A stretch of DNA of 64,000 bases from Anthopleura xanthogrammica (taxonomy: Eukaryota > Cnidaria > Anthozoa > Actiniaria > Actiniidae). Within the stretch, counting starts at the first letter, position 1, and every line of letters starts with the position of its first letter. The notes beneath the pieces are model-generated. The model worked only from the letters and a program-made list of their open reading frames with translations, did no database searches and had not been told where the DNA came from. The position numbers and the translations under genes were made by a program. Shown in pieces: positions 1 to 11,894 of the stretch. The stretch is taken from positions 3,432,169 to 3,496,168 of the forward strand of contig OZ025218.1 in assembly GCA_964019055.1 (NCBI GenBank), given 5' to 3'.

Positions 1-2105
1 TTTATTTATTTATATCTTATTAGACATAGATAGGGAAGGGGTTCATGGAAGGATGGGCTGTCGGGGATACCGCTACCCCCCCCCCCCCCCCCTCCCTTCC
101 GCTTGCAAGACTGTGACTTGTTATGACCCCCATGGTTCTAGACATGAGGTAGTTCCTTACTACATAATTAAACGCCCAAACTGTAGTATTTTTTCCATGT
201 TCGGTTGTGACCAAAAACAATAAGCTTAGAATGGAATCCTCGGGATTATTTAGGTTTTGAAGACCGACGAGGCTTCTTATAATTATATTATTATGCGAAA
301 GATTAAAGGATATTTTCATTCCTTTTTATGTGGCTGCTATCTCATTATTTTCAATTTCTTTTCGTCTTATGTTTATCTTATCTCAGGAATTAATCTCCCA
401 CAAAGAGGTTGTTTCAGAATGCGCATGTTCAGATCTAAATTCCAAGCCACACCGTCCAAGGTCAAATGGATTACAAGTTATTTAATCGTTGAAAGTTTAT
501 GATATAATATTTAACCAAATCACACTGATCACGCATCAACTGGTTCAAGTCACGCTATGCTGTTTGTTCTTGTCACGCTTTTCGATATCACATTAACGTC
601 ACGCTATGTTTAGAACAAATTTATACATGGCAAAGGTCCATGGCAAGACTATAACCACTGATTCTGTTTAAGGTGGATTGGTTTAGAGTTCTTTTGATAG
701 CTTGAAGTAAAGAAATCTGAAACTGTGCCTTACCTGATATAAGAGAACGGAAATGTACGTTCGAGGAATGAAAATGAAAGCAAAGGCCAAAGGAATGAGT
801 GGGGAAGAAGTAAAAAGGACGACAGTGGAAAAGACGAGAAAGATATAAAAAAAAGACGAGAATAAGCTAGTAAGATATAAGAGAATCAGTGAGAAATAAG
901 AGGAGAGGAAAACAAAGGAAAGGCAAGGCGAGTTAGTAGAATAGATAAAAAATAGAAATTCTTGAAGGAAGCGAAGAAAAGAGAAGAGAAAAATGTACAA
1001 AAGGATTTTAAAGTAAAGGAAACAGAAAAGAGAATAATGGAATAGGAAATCGATGCAGAAGGAAATAAATAGGGAAGAGTTTAACCCTTGTTCTTCGATT
1101 ATAGGCGCATCTCAGCTTTTTCTGAATCTGTTCTCGCTCTTAAAAGTATTTGAAAAATTGTCATTATCACTCAGTTTTATATTCTTTATATTTTGAAAAA
1201 TATATCATTCCCATCAAAAATATTTATGAAACTTCTCACCATGGTCTCAGTCTTGTGGAATATCTCATACTTGATTAGGGATCTCGGTAGGCAAAATAAT
1301 GTACTTTGATATTGAGACAAACGTCTGTCTCTAGACTGATTTCTGTGTTGCCGGGACAGAAATTTGAGGGGAAAGAAAGAAAGAAAAATCCTTATTGCGC
1401 TTTCATCTCTTATCTTAAAAAAAAAACATTAAGATGAAAAAGTAACCTCAGGTATTAACCTCTATAAAGTCAAACATCCTTATAGGAAGTACAACTTTGA
1501 GGTTATTTGTTTTTGGATTCACAGCTCTGGATTCACAGCTCTGGATTCACAGCTCTGGATTCACAGCAAGGTTTTGTCGTCTGTATAAAGGCAACAAATC
1601 CTCACACGTCTGTCGGCAAACGAAAGGAACCTTTTGAAATCATCGTAGAAGCTCAAATTATTTTACAGTTAAAACAAAAGATAAACAAATAAATTCAAAT
1701 CTAAATTTAGCCAATATTTTTTTCATATTTGTTCTTTTTGCTTAGCTACGGCAAAGCAATGAAGTTGAAGGTAGTTGTTTTGTATTTCAATTCTCAGTAG
1801 GGTGGACGGTTGCAATTCTTTGTGATGCAAGGCAAATTACATTGTAAGAAAAATAATACAAAGATCTTTTATTTATATCGTAGTAAAAATTCGAGGTCAG
1901 ACTATTCTTGTAGTCCTATTCCTGCTACACGATTATTCTCCTTAAGGTAAGTAGTAATATATATTCAGTTTTAAAACCATTATTAAGTTTATTACATATG
2001 TACAACGAAATGGCTTGAATAATATAAATCTATTCCTGTAGTATAAAACAAATAAAGTTGAGTATTATTTTAATTGTACTAGGTTAAAAACAAATCTACA
2101 CTCAC
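1..2105. other. Gene-free left flank with simple repeats
   Basis: I see no convincing coding exon here. The stretch holds a C-homopolymer at about 76-92, a strongly purine-rich plus strand from about 720 to 1080 (many GAAA/AGAA words, which create false open frames on the minus strand), and a 14-bp tandem repeat (unit ggattcacagctct) of nearly four copies at 1515-1569. If the signal-peptide exon at 2106-2196 is real, this stretch is at least the start of its first intron. Confidence 0.6.
1515..1569. repeat. 14-bp tandem repeat, about 4 units
   Basis: The unit ggattcacagctct is repeated three full times plus a partial fourth with no visible divergence. It is a short minisatellite of no evident function. 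Confidence 0.9.
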
Positions 2106-2196
2106 CAAGTCGAATCTCATCTTCTAAAGCAGAGCAAAAATGAATTTGTAACACCGACGATAGCACCAAGATGAACGCCACTAACTTGTTGTCCAT
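2106..2196 (-). CDS. Candidate first coding exon of a secreted or membrane protein (partial)
   Basis: On the minus strand an ATG at 2196 opens 30 codons plus one base and runs straight into a strong GTGAGT donor at 2105. The peptide has the layout of a classic signal peptide: a short charged start (MDNK), a hydrophobic core (LVAFILVLSSVLQI), and a likely cleavage site near C-S-A, followed by an acidic start of the mature chain (LEDEIRL). The next exon, which must start in phase 1, is not recognisable downstream and may lie beyond the left edge. The product is unknown. The call rests only on the signal-peptide pattern plus the donor site, so a chance open frame is possible. Confidence 0.4.
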
Positions 2197-2264
2197 TTTG
2201 ATTCTCTAATTGTGTTGTAGCGTAAATTCTACTGAACCAGTTTTTCTAAAGGGCTGAATATATC

Positions 2265-2459
2265 TCAATAAGCACTTGAGTCAATCTTTTCAATAAGTGT
2301 TTGATGTAACAGTATTTTTAAACATTCAGACTTTGCCATTGATTTCCAGAAACCAGCAAGGAAGCTCGTTGGTTTTGAAACGAAGACCTTAAGATTTTTT
2401 ATCCCGGCTTGTAATTCAGTAACGAAGTCTTGACTGCCTCGGTCATTAGTGTGCTTGAA
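2265..2459 (-). CDS. Candidate terminal coding exon of an unrecognised gene
   Basis: A minus-strand frame starts directly after a good pyrimidine-rich acceptor (TTTTCTTTCAG, exon start 2459) and reads 64 codons to a TGA at 2265. The composition is protein-like (FKHTNDRGSQDFVTEL at the start, LLHQTLIEKIDSSAY at the end), not low-complexity. I recognise no family. Upstream exons on the minus strand were not identified; an open frame at 3378-3671 is a weak candidate. If real, it ends about 70 bp before the start codon of the candidate secreted gene on the same strand, so they would be tandem neighbours. Confidence 0.25.
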   Translation of the reverse strand, partial: FKHTNDRGSQDFVTELQAGIKNLKVFVSKPTSFLAGFWKSMAKSECLKILLHQTLIEKIDSSAY

Positions 2460-2999
2460 CTGAAAGAAAACGTATAAAATATTGATATTAAATGAAGAAA
2501 GCTCTAATTTAAATGAGGATGAATAATACACGAAATTTTATAGGGAAAAACAATCAAATATGAATGAATGAAATATAAGAATGGACGGCTCGAAATCTGT
2601 ACACTAAACTTGGACAAATCATTTGGGAATTGCACTGCGGGAATAACAAAACCCATACTAATGTGAAGTTTGAAGTTTACAGTAATAAGAATTAAAGCAT
2701 TAGTTTAGAAATGCTCATTGATTGACTGTTTTCTCGATAAACCAAAAATAATAAACATAATATATTAGAAACTTCAAAAGATAACTGGAATGACTTTGCG
2801 GGAGAGAATACGGCTAAAAATACATTTTTTCTGAGTTAAAATGATTATTCTGTGAGTGTTAAATGATCGAATGTAGTCTGATATAACTATTAACAACGGC
2901 TTTGGACAAAATATTTCCGGAAAATAAAATATGAACAGCATAAAAAGAATGTGACATTTAAAACTCCAACATTCAGCCCTTGGCTGCGAGAAGGGATAA

Positions 3000-3010
3000 A
3001 TTTATTATTA

Positions 3011-3065
<55 letters not shown>

Positions 3066-3082
3066 CATCATCATCATCATCA

Positions 3083-3126
<44 letters not shown>

Positions 3127-3145
3127 GTTATTATTATTATCATCA
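3000..3145. repeat. ATT/ATC trinucleotide microsatellite
   Basis: About 48 trinucleotide units, mostly ATT, with blocks of ATC in the middle. It reads as poly-Leu, poly-Ile or poly-Asn/Asp in different frames, so the open frames across it are not genes. Confidence 0.97.
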
Positions 3146-4269
3146 CTTATGTGTTTTTGATCATTACATGGTCCGTTGCAAAGAAAAGAAAAAATTGTAA
3201 ACAAGCACAGCACCCGAACACTTTCAATGTCGATAACTTTTTTATTTTTAATGTACAATGTCTTTAAAATTAAACTAAAATCATATCATTCCTGAGTTAC
3301 CTTGGGTCCCGTTATTCCTAACTGACAATCAGGCTCGACCATATGCCCACGTTCATGTACATATATAGATATATACATCAGCTGTTTAAAAAATGCCAAA
3401 GTCTCGGCCAGTTATAGACATCTAGCTTATCTAAAGAGAAAGCCGTTTTGAAAGCCTTATTTAAAATTTTAAGTCGATTTTCAATAACTGCTCCACTCTT
3501 GTCAGTTGTCAACTTTATCTTGAATCCGAAAGAAGTTGGTTGGCTGTTGAAGTGACGAAGTTTTAAAGTATTGAAGCAGGTGAAGTGAACAAAAGTTATA
3601 CAAGATTCATGAGAGCGCCTACTGTTTCGCATCTCAATCATTACGAGATGTTTTGTACTCGTGATTAACAACTAAAGAAACCTGAAAACAAAACGATGGA
3701 ATCAGGAACAATCATTATTAGCCTTACAGAAATAACAAAAGCTTTTGAAGAGGATTCTTAAATTTGAAACAAGTATAAACGCCCTACAGCAATTATAATG
3801 AAATAGATTTTCAAACAAGATTATTTTTTAAATGTTTTTTTTACGACTTTTCGTCTGTCGCCTTTCTGTTGAGTTTGTTTTAAATATTTATCCAATATAC
3901 GTAATTTTAAGGTAGTATTCGCCTTTGGATCTAAATTAATTCTCCTTATTGGTTTTAATTGCTTTTTATACGCTCGTTTTCCAAAAAGTAAATCATATGA
4001 ACTTGACAGGACTGTGTATGTGCTGTAGGAACCATGCAGTGACGTTTTTTTTTTTCTTACACCTCAAAGAGAATTTCATTTTTTACACCTACAGGCGACA
4101 ATAATGAATCGCTTGTTGCTGTGTTATTTATTGTAAGGAAAGATTGACTGCTGTGTGTCACTCTTTGAATACGACCACCCGTAAAATAGGTAGAAAGAAT
4201 AATATTTTTCCTTGGAAAATTTCGTGTTAATTGAATTCGAATTTAGACGTTTTTTTTTTGTTTTTTTTC

Positions 4270-4545
4270 TCTTTGGGAAAAAAATATTTTTCTGGCTGAG
4301 CATGCGCAAAAGTCTCTCGACAAACGTTGTCACTTATGGGGGAAAGCCAAATTAATAACAGATTAGATTAGCTCTGATTCGTTTCTTTGGGAAACAACAT
4401 TTCTTGGGAGAAAATATTATTTGTGTGGCTGAGCATGCGCAAAATGCGCTGGACAATATTTTTTACTGCTTCCTGATTGGTTGATAAAATAATGGCGGGA
4501 AAAAAACAATCATTGAGAGATTAGATTCGCCCAGGCCCCTGATTC
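4270..4545. repeat. Two imperfect tandem copies of a 100-170 bp unit
   Basis: Both copies (about 4270-4375 and 4386-4545) share a run beginning TTTGGGA, then an AT-rich stretch, TGGCTGAGCATGCGCAAAA, and later GATTAGATT followed by CTGATTCGTTTCTT. This is a local duplication of a short element. The GCATGCGC core resembles an NRF1-type site, but that is incidental without other evidence. Confidence 0.7.
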
Positions 4546-5181
4546 GTTTCTTGGAAGGACCAATTAAAACTAACTCTGGCTCAGAGAGCAAAAATGTTGT
4601 AACTCTGCTTAGAGATTAATCTTATCTGACAACACATTTCAGATAACAATCAAGCAAGATTGATGGTAAAATCATTACGGCAAATTACGAATCCTAACGT
4701 TATGGCTAAGAATATTAACTAGATTACTTTGCAAATTGATAATTCTGGGATAACAAAAGATGCCATTGAAAGATAAAGAAATTAAAGACAGAGGTTTTTA
4801 TCTCAGTTTCTTGTTTAAGCCAGGCTATGGCCGGTATTCTAAAATACTGAGGATTCTTGAGCTTTGTGCTTCTTAGTGTGCGTGTACTAAAAACACCAAA
4901 TTTTATCGAGAAACCTCTGGGCTGATACATGAGTTAAAACACACGAGGTCTAAGGGTCATAAGCTAACTGAACTCGACTGACCATCTTATGAAATGAGAT
5001 TAGTTTGTTATTGAAAAAAATTGCCCTTCCATACTACTACCGGCTAAGAGGCATAAGTTTGTATAATTATATCCTAAAGACAATATCTAATGTCATGCAC
5101 AACTACCCATGACATCGGCTAGACCGTTTTACTTTTTTTTTTTTTTTTACCTTCGTGCGCCCTAAGACAAAAGGTACATAA

Positions 5182-5444
5182 CAATAGAATATTTCACGGT
5201 TGTCGTCGCTCAACCTCAGCCTCGATAGCATGTAATCTATTCTTTAGAATTTGACTAAAGCCCGTGGAAGTTTTAAGTGTTTCAATAGATATTTTTGAAA
5301 GCGCTCGTGCATCTCGAAAATGGTCTATTGTTTGATAATGTGTACATTCCTTAAATTACCGTGAGCTGTAGTCAAATTCTAAAGAATATATTACACACTA
5401 TCGAGGATGAGGTTGAGCGACGACAACCGTGAAATGGTCTATTG
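5182..5444. mobile_element. Fold-back (MITE-like) element with long terminal inverted repeats
   Basis: The left arm starts caatagaatatttcacggtt and continues through CGTCGCTCAACCTCA. The right arm is its reverse complement (TGAGGTTGAGCGACG, then ccgtgaaatggtctattg). The arms are about 75-90 bp with a few mismatches and continue inward through the motif TTCTTTAGAATTTGAC. There is no coding capacity. It is probably a non-autonomous DNA transposon. Confidence 0.8.
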
Positions 5445-6049
5445 AATGTTGTATTCTAAATAGGCTAGAAAACCATGTGCGAGAACCAAGAAGACCAAGC
5501 ACGAGGTTTAAAAGTATTGTTTATAGATTTACCTCGTAATTTTGTAAATGAAAATTGCATACGTTCCCGTCAAAAGATTTAAAAAAAGCGGATTAATTCT
5601 ATTGTTCCAGTGTGGTAATTATAGCTTATAGTTAGATAATTTTAAGCCACGAATATGTGCAATATAATATAAAAGATAAGGGACAAGCAAGCTCCCAGAA
5701 GGATTGAAGCTATCCTTAGCTAGCACGGGCAAGGACTTAAAGTAAAATTGAGGAATATTTTGCTCAGTTTTGAGTAAAAACATTCTAAACACCACATCAT
5801 AATTTTATTCGTTTTTCAACGTTCATATTTTTTTTAGTGAAATAATTTTACAACACGAACACGTGCAATGTGATCTAAAAGAGAAGGAATGATCAAGCTC
5901 CCTTAGCTAGCCATAGCCATAACTTTGGTACTTATTCAAACTTAAGCCGGAGATGGCTTTAGGGTGCACGTGAGTAGGGCCTGGGACGAGTAGGTCTTTA
6001 TTAAAAATAAAGTTCGAGTTATTAGGCTATGGCTTACTGTAATTTTCAT

Positions 6050-6205
6050 AAACACACGGACTCTGTAGTTGCGAGTTCCCCGTTGGAATGTGGTTTTTCA
6101 CTGCCGCCAGTCAAAAATATAAAAGGTACCGACTGATTATTTTTGATCGATGGAAGCGAAAAACCAAATTTCAGCGTGCAGCATGCAGATACCGAGTTCG
6201 CATAT
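6050..6205. repeat. Dispersed repeat, second copy near 49120-49250
   Basis: The segment containing GTTTTTCACTGCCGCCAGTC followed by AAAAATATAAAAGGT recurs at 49135-49250 with about 85% similarity, in Piwi intron 10. No terminal structure is clear, so I call it only a dispersed repeat. Confidence 0.75.
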
Positions 6206-6517
6206 TTATGAAAATAGCAGTTATGTCGCGGTCGAAATGATTAACAGACTTAGTTTCATGGGGTGGGGGTGGAGGGGGGACACAAAAAATGATTTTTTTT
6301 ATTCCATATATCTTGCTTTACGTACTTTTCTGGCGAAAACTGGGGTTTTCTCAAAAAGGTATTCAAGTTTTCAATTCACTGAGGACTGTTTACATAATTA
6401 TAAACCAAGATTATAGCCATATAAAAACTAATTTTTATAATATCAAAACCTCCCCTGCCGGGCTTTACGAGTTCATATCACGTACACACAAAAACATGAA
6501 TAACAAAGAAAACTGTG

Positions 6518-7062
6518 TTAAAGGGGGACTAGTACGAAAATCGCTCAAAATTTAATTCGGCTGAAACTTTCTTGGAATAATCTTTAAGGCTCTAATAAAC
6601 ACTAGTTTAAGTTTTTTCTTGATATTCCGATAGGAAGTATTATATTTTTACGAATCTTTAAAGGAGTCTGTGACGTCATTTACTCAACACTAAACACCGC
6701 TCCATACATTTCTTTGTAAATAACTTCTTGATTTATTTTATTTCTATAAAGCCCAAAGGTTGGCTGAAAGACTTTACTGCCGTTTATTGTGATTACAATT
6801 GATTTTTAAGTCTCTTTTTTCAGTATTGCGTATGGAACGAGCGAATATTTTGAACACAAAATACAGGGAAATGTATAGAGCGATGTATGGTGTTGAGTAA
6901 ATGACGTCACTGACTTCTTTAAAAATTCGTAAAAATATAATACTTCCCTTCGGAATATCAAGAAAAAACTTTAACCAGTGTTTATTAGACCCTTAGAGAT
7001 TATTCTAGGGAAGTTTCAGCCGAATTAAATTGTGAACGATTTTCGTACTAGTCCCCCTTTAA
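6518..7062. mobile_element. 545-bp fold-back element flanked by TTAA
   Basis: Long inverted arms of about 200 bp: the left begins TTAA-AGGGGGACTAGTACG and the right ends CGTACTAGTCCCCCT-TTAA. The arms pair for most of their length, with a shared GACGTCA/TGACGTC segment and a shared AAAAATATAATACTTCC-type segment. The exact TTAA at both borders is what piggyBac-type non-autonomous elements leave as target duplications, so a piggyBac-like MITE is the best guess. The superfamily is inferred from the TTAA only. The inner 6.7-6.9 kb loop has no gene. Confidence 0.75.
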
Positions 7063-7137
7063 GCTAAATACGATCTCATCACTAATATCCCACATACCTA
7101 TGGGAGGCCTTCCTATACCTGAAAGGTTATAAGATGG

Positions 7138-7790
7138 TTGCTTGTGGAAGACGTCATATCAAGATACTCTTTTGGAATGCGACCATTTTTCAGTAGTAAT
7201 TTTAGAAATAGTCGTTTAAGAAATATATCTACAACTGCACCTTTAGAAAGCGGTTTCGCATCCTTGACGGGTTACAAATGGTCGATATCATTAGCTAGTG
7301 GTGAGCCTTTACCGGCTTTGCGACACATACCTCTTATATATCTTTTCAACTGTCTCAAAACCGATGACAAACATTCGATTTTATTGCTCGAACGTTTAAT
7401 TAGCGCCAAACGTCTTGTCATCAAATAAACGCGGATTATAATTTCAATTCCTGGATATCACAACAGCAAATGAAATGAAATTCTTTTGCTTAATTGAGAA
7501 CAGAATCCTGCATTACTTTAATTTATCCTGGGAAGAAATACTTCTGCCAGAATGTTCAGGATGTTTTGGGTATCAATAAACAAACAAAAAACCTCAATGA
7601 AGATAACATTTCTTCATTTCTATGGCTTGTTATTCATTATTACATTCATCTGACATATTTTTTCCGTTGCACCTTCATTCAGTTTAATTAAGGTCAGTTT
7701 AATTCATATTTAGATACCATTCAGTCTACTCTTTGGGTTCACAGTAATAGACATTTTTCGAATTCGTAAAATACCGCTGTCTTTCTTGAC
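7138..7790. other. Unassigned interval
   Basis: Two modest plus-strand open frames (7138-7428, 7494-7691) have protein-like composition but no recognisable domain, no clear splice sites and no homology I know. I leave them uncalled. Confidence 0.4.
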
Positions 7791-7836
7791 TACAGATTCA
7801 TTTACGCAGGGTTAGCCTCGATTTTGTGTAGAATAT

Positions 7837-7844
7837 TAATAATA

Positions 7845-7890
<46 letters not shown>
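7837..7890. repeat. AAT trinucleotide microsatellite
   Basis: About 17 AAT units ending directly at the border of the composite MITE at 7891. The reading frames across it are poly-Asn or poly-Tyr artefacts. Confidence 0.95.
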
Positions 7891-7891
<1 letters not shown>

Positions 7892-8281
7892 GCTTTATCA
7901 TTCAAATTATTTTTTCCGTCATTTTGATTGGCCGAGAGATCTGCAAATAACGGTCTGCTCATGCGCATTACGGTGCAGAGCCATCTTACTGCAAATAACG
8001 GTCTGCTCATGCGCAGTAACGCTGCATTTGACAATGGCTCGCTTCCCTGAAAAAATGAGCTAACTTCTTTGTTATTGTTTGACTCGTGCGCACTGCCCCT
8101 CAAAGATTAGAAAAAATAATTTGAATGATAAAACAATTATTGAAATCGGTTATCTCAAAATATCGAGATTTGTTAGTGTCTTGCAAGCAATTATTTGCCT
8201 CTGCCTTCAGCATCGGCAAATAATTGCCTGCTCGCCACTAACAAATCACGATATTTTGCTCAACCTCGTCCAATAATTGCT
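7891..8281. mobile_element. Composite of two adjacent fold-back MITEs (copy 1)
   Basis: The first unit (about 7891-8137) is bounded by an inverted TTATCATTCAAATTATTTTT / AAAAATAATTTGAATGATAA and contains two direct copies of AAATAACGGTCTGCTCATGC. The second unit (about 8137-8281) is a near-perfect palindrome with arms containing TTGTTAGTG, GCAAGCAATTATTTGCC and its complement. The identical two-unit junction recurs at 27688-28100. Confidence 0.85.
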
Positions 8282-8565
8282 TATTTTTTAAACACGGTAT
8301 GTAAATCATCTACAAAAATAAATGCTTTTCCTGAGAACCGTGCATGTTACATATAATAGAAGGAGAATGGAATACGAATAGAATCATTCAAATTTTCCTA
8401 AAATATTTTTTTTTTAAACATAAAGACTTTGGTATTCATGTGTCCAGTGTGAAGACCAGTGGAATTTCAAAGTGTTTTTATTGTTGAAGTCGTGCATTCT
8501 TTACTTTACCGTTGGTATTTGTGAATATTTTGACATTGAACTGAGGTTAACCCTGCGTAAATGAA

Positions 8566-10250
8566 TATATAGTCATGAAATACAGCTCGGTGTTATGGGA
8601 ATTCTAACTGAAAAGTTCTATTGTTGTTGCTGTTGTGGTGTCACTGGGAGTATTTTTGGTCACGATCAAAGTCAAACAAATGGATAAATAAATTTCCCAT
8701 AAAGCTCCCCTGTCCGGCCAGCTTTTCCTATCTCCTTTGTCTTTTTAGAACACTGTGTACGCTATCTTAGTGATAATGATCTACGCTATAGCTATTTATT
8801 ACAAAACTCCATTTTATCGATATCATTACCCCTATCTCAGTCAGTCCATGCAAGAAACTACAAGAATGAAGAAACATGAAGAAAGATTCCTCACAGTGTT
8901 AACGTTTCGATAAAAGTTAGATACAGCTGTCTTAAAGTAGTTTCATCTACAACCTAGACTATTTTTAAATATCCATTAAAACCACATGAAAGCCGAAGCA
9001 TGCGATGAACATTGTTCAAGCGAAAACAGCCAGGTGAATATTAATTTCGAATCAAGGCGCGCAATCCGGGTCTCGTCAAAGACAACTTTTCTCGCTTTCT
9101 CGGTTGTGGTTCCTGATTTTATATTCTTTATTTTTAAACGTTTAGGTATTGGGACAACTGACTAATGGAACTATGAAAAATTTACTGTTTCACCAAGTCG
9201 CCATGCATGTTCGATTCCAGTTTTACCCGGTTCTTAATTTAGTTTTCCCAAGAATGCATAGCCTTGTCTCTATTAAAAAATGGCTTTAAACTTAAGATAA
9301 GTTATTATTAGATCAGCAGCGGTAATCTTGGATAATAACGTGCTAGTTAATCCGCCCTAGCTCATTTAGAGTTGATTATAGAGTTGGTTGTGCAGTATTA
9401 AAAACTATGAATAATGACAGCTCTCCAATACCCTGAGATGACGTTCAAGGCACAACCAATAGACGAAAGTCTAGGTTATATTTGTCTTAGATTCCTTCGA
9501 AAAATTAAGTTAATAAATATACATCTATGAACTGACATCTTTTGATCACGGATTATAATGACGGAGGTCAGATGTAGAAAGTGGATTAGATTTTACATGT
9601 GGGAAGAAGAAAAGAGCGAATCTGTCGTAATCTTCATGGTTCATTCAATGCCTCCTAGTCGACATTCTCCGTCTACCGGTGAAAATGTTTGGCCAACCCA
9701 TATATCGGCTACATTGCAGTTTCCATACTTGTTCTTTTTGCTATTCGGCTTTACAATGACATGTCTTTTCATGTAGACCACCTTTTCATTAAATTTATCC
9801 ATACTTTAGTTCATCGGAATTTATGTTTTTAGATGAAATAATTAGAACTGACCCGAACCATAGTTAATATTAACTATGCCCCAACACAAAAATAAATTGC
9901 ATTTGTGAATTACAAAGTTTTAAAATCAAGCCCTGATTCAACCACTGCACTAGATCTAAGTCGAGCAAGACTCACAAATCAAATTGGAATTTAGCGTGTT
10001 AGGATTGATATAGAGGGAAGAAAGCCATCAAACCAAGGGGCAAACCCACTGAAAAACTCCAGCAAGACCCGTGATGATACCGAATCCCGGAGAAGATCCC
10101 AGAGGTGAAAAGCGAGTTGATTCGAATAAATTGGGCGTAAGCTTCTCGTGACAGAACGAAAGCCATCTGTGTTCATGTAGCTCATTGTTATTTTTCCTCG
10201 CCAGCTTTGAAGGAAAATTGATATAGACTCGAATAAACCAGTTGAAGGCG
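8566..10250. other. Interval with no supported feature
   Basis: AT-rich sequence with scattered short open frames. The plus-strand frame at 9558-9776 is protein-like but without splice context or a recognisable domain. I see nothing I can support. Confidence 0.5.
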
Positions 10251-10475
10251 ATGTTACACGAGGCTATTTGCAACGACGATTTTTCGCGCAACGCGCTATT
10301 GCACGAAAAGTCGATCCCATGTAACATGGCAGACTTTTATTTTGCGCGTGATTTTGACTTCAGTAACTATTACGAGTTTTTGGTCTGAAGTCAAAACCTC
10401 GCAACACAAAATGACGAATTTTTCGCAGCGTTGCGTGAAAAATTGTCGCTGCAAATCGTCTTTAGTTACTCACAA
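10251..10475. mobile_element. Fold-back element with CG-rich arms
   Basis: The left arm (TTGCAACGACGATTTTTCGC, then gcaacgc) is answered by a right arm reading gcgttgcgtgaaaaattgtcgctgcaa. The centre contains inverted GACTTCAG / CTGAAGTC. A small non-coding fold-back element is likely. The minus-strand open frame across it is a by-product. Confidence 0.6.
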
Positions 10476-11894
10476 CACGGATTTGAGTAGGATGGCGTGA
10501 ACTGGAATATAAAGCTCTAAAGGAAATGTTATATGACTGTTTCACTCACTCGTTTTACAAGGACCGGCTTGATTGATTACTTAGTTTTTTAAAAAGAAAT
10601 TCTTATATCAGTACCCAGATAAATAAACGATAAAATATCGCTCAAAGTACAACATATAATCATGCTGATTACTTACCATATGAAGGAAGAAGTCAAAAAT
10701 GTAATTGAGACGAGAAATGATCTTTATTTATCGGTGGCCGTGGTTTGTTGTGGTCAAAAAATAAATCAAAAAATGACTCCAAGTGATATGTTCTCACCCC
10801 AAGACTTGCTGTATGCGCGGCAAGCTTTCTTGTTTTTTGTAAGCATATTATCATGATACATGTCAATACATCTATTACAAGCTTTTTCCTTAATATCTCA
10901 TTGTCAAATCTTTTTAATAGCCCTGCAATTTTTCATCAGAACAGCGGAGTCTAAACTTAATGAAGTATGCGGCAGATACCTTGATGGAATTATGATGAAA
11001 TTGATGTGGCTAGACCTTGTGTTTCATCGGGCAAGGGTTAATTTGTTATCTAGTACAATAGTCTTGCAAGACTATTGTGTGGTTGGGATATCAGTAGGTA
11101 AGTAGGCCGTTAATAATAAACCTTACAATCAAGGGAAAACGACAACTCTGTCATATGGATTGAACATGAGACAAAGAAAATGAAGGATAAAATAAAGAAA
11201 ACCATCAGAATATTTGCAATAAAAAATGGGCAAATAATGCTATCGTTGTGCAGATTACAGTCAAAATAGAAAATTAAAAGATGAAAAATTAAATCTTCGT
11301 CAAATTTATATCGTGTCATTCAAATGAACAACGGGGTTCATTAATAATTTAGTAACCAACAAAATTGGTTCGGAATTCTCTCCACTTTTTTTCTCTCCGA
11401 AATTCAACTGTTCTAAATTTCGATTCGATATATCGTCAATGTCATTAATGTTGTCCTTGAAAAAAAGACATTTAGACCAAAAGAAATGTCACGTGCCACC
11501 TAATACACTCGCTCTAAATGCTCGATATCAGCCATCATTGTATAAGTAGAGTTACTAATTATTATTCTCTGTTCGTTGTTACTCATTATAGAGTTTGAAA
11601 CCAGAATTTATATCGTTTAAAACAAATAAACGAATCATTACGTTATGCTTCTCTTGGTCCTTGAGTCTTTTTTCACATGACAACCTTTTTGACAATGACT
11701 CGGTATTTTGCGCCGAAACACGAGCCAGGTAAAGGAGCAAGTGTGGCTGAGTTAAGTGCAACACTGCCTGCTAAGCAAGTGGTCTCACACATCTGTGAAT
11801 TGCACGACAAATTTACAGATGTTTGTATGCTCGTGGTGGTATGACGTGTACCCCAAGTGATACAAACGTTTTCATGTAAATTTGTCAATCATTT
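10476..11894. other. Interval with no supported feature
   Basis: No exon with convincing splice sites or family similarity is visible on either strand. The end of this interval (from about 11870) may still be 5' LINE sequence. Confidence 0.45.

Larger units (their letters stand above)
2460..5181. other. Gene-poor interval with microsatellite and local direct repeat
   Basis: Apart from the ATT/ATC microsatellite at about 3000-3145 and the direct repeat at 4270-4545, I see only AT-rich unique-looking sequence. The open frame at 3378-3671 (minus) has a protein-like composition but no clear acceptor or donor, so I do not call it. Confidence 0.5.
7798..8564. mobile_element. Outer fold-back element hosting a microsatellite and two inner elements
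   Basis: The left end tcatttacgcagggttagcc is answered by the right end ggttaaccctgcgtaaatga, an inverted terminal repeat. Relatives of this terminus occur at 15.35/15.91 kb, 33.82-33.89 kb and 61.84-62.19 kb. Inside are an ATA microsatellite (7837-7890) and a composite MITE (7891-8281) that also occurs separately at 27.7-28.1 kb, so the structure is nested. Confidence 0.7.

Noticed and set aside
2890..3267. Asn/Asp-rich, Leu-rich and Ile-rich open frames
   Set aside because: They are translations of the ATT/ATC microsatellite.
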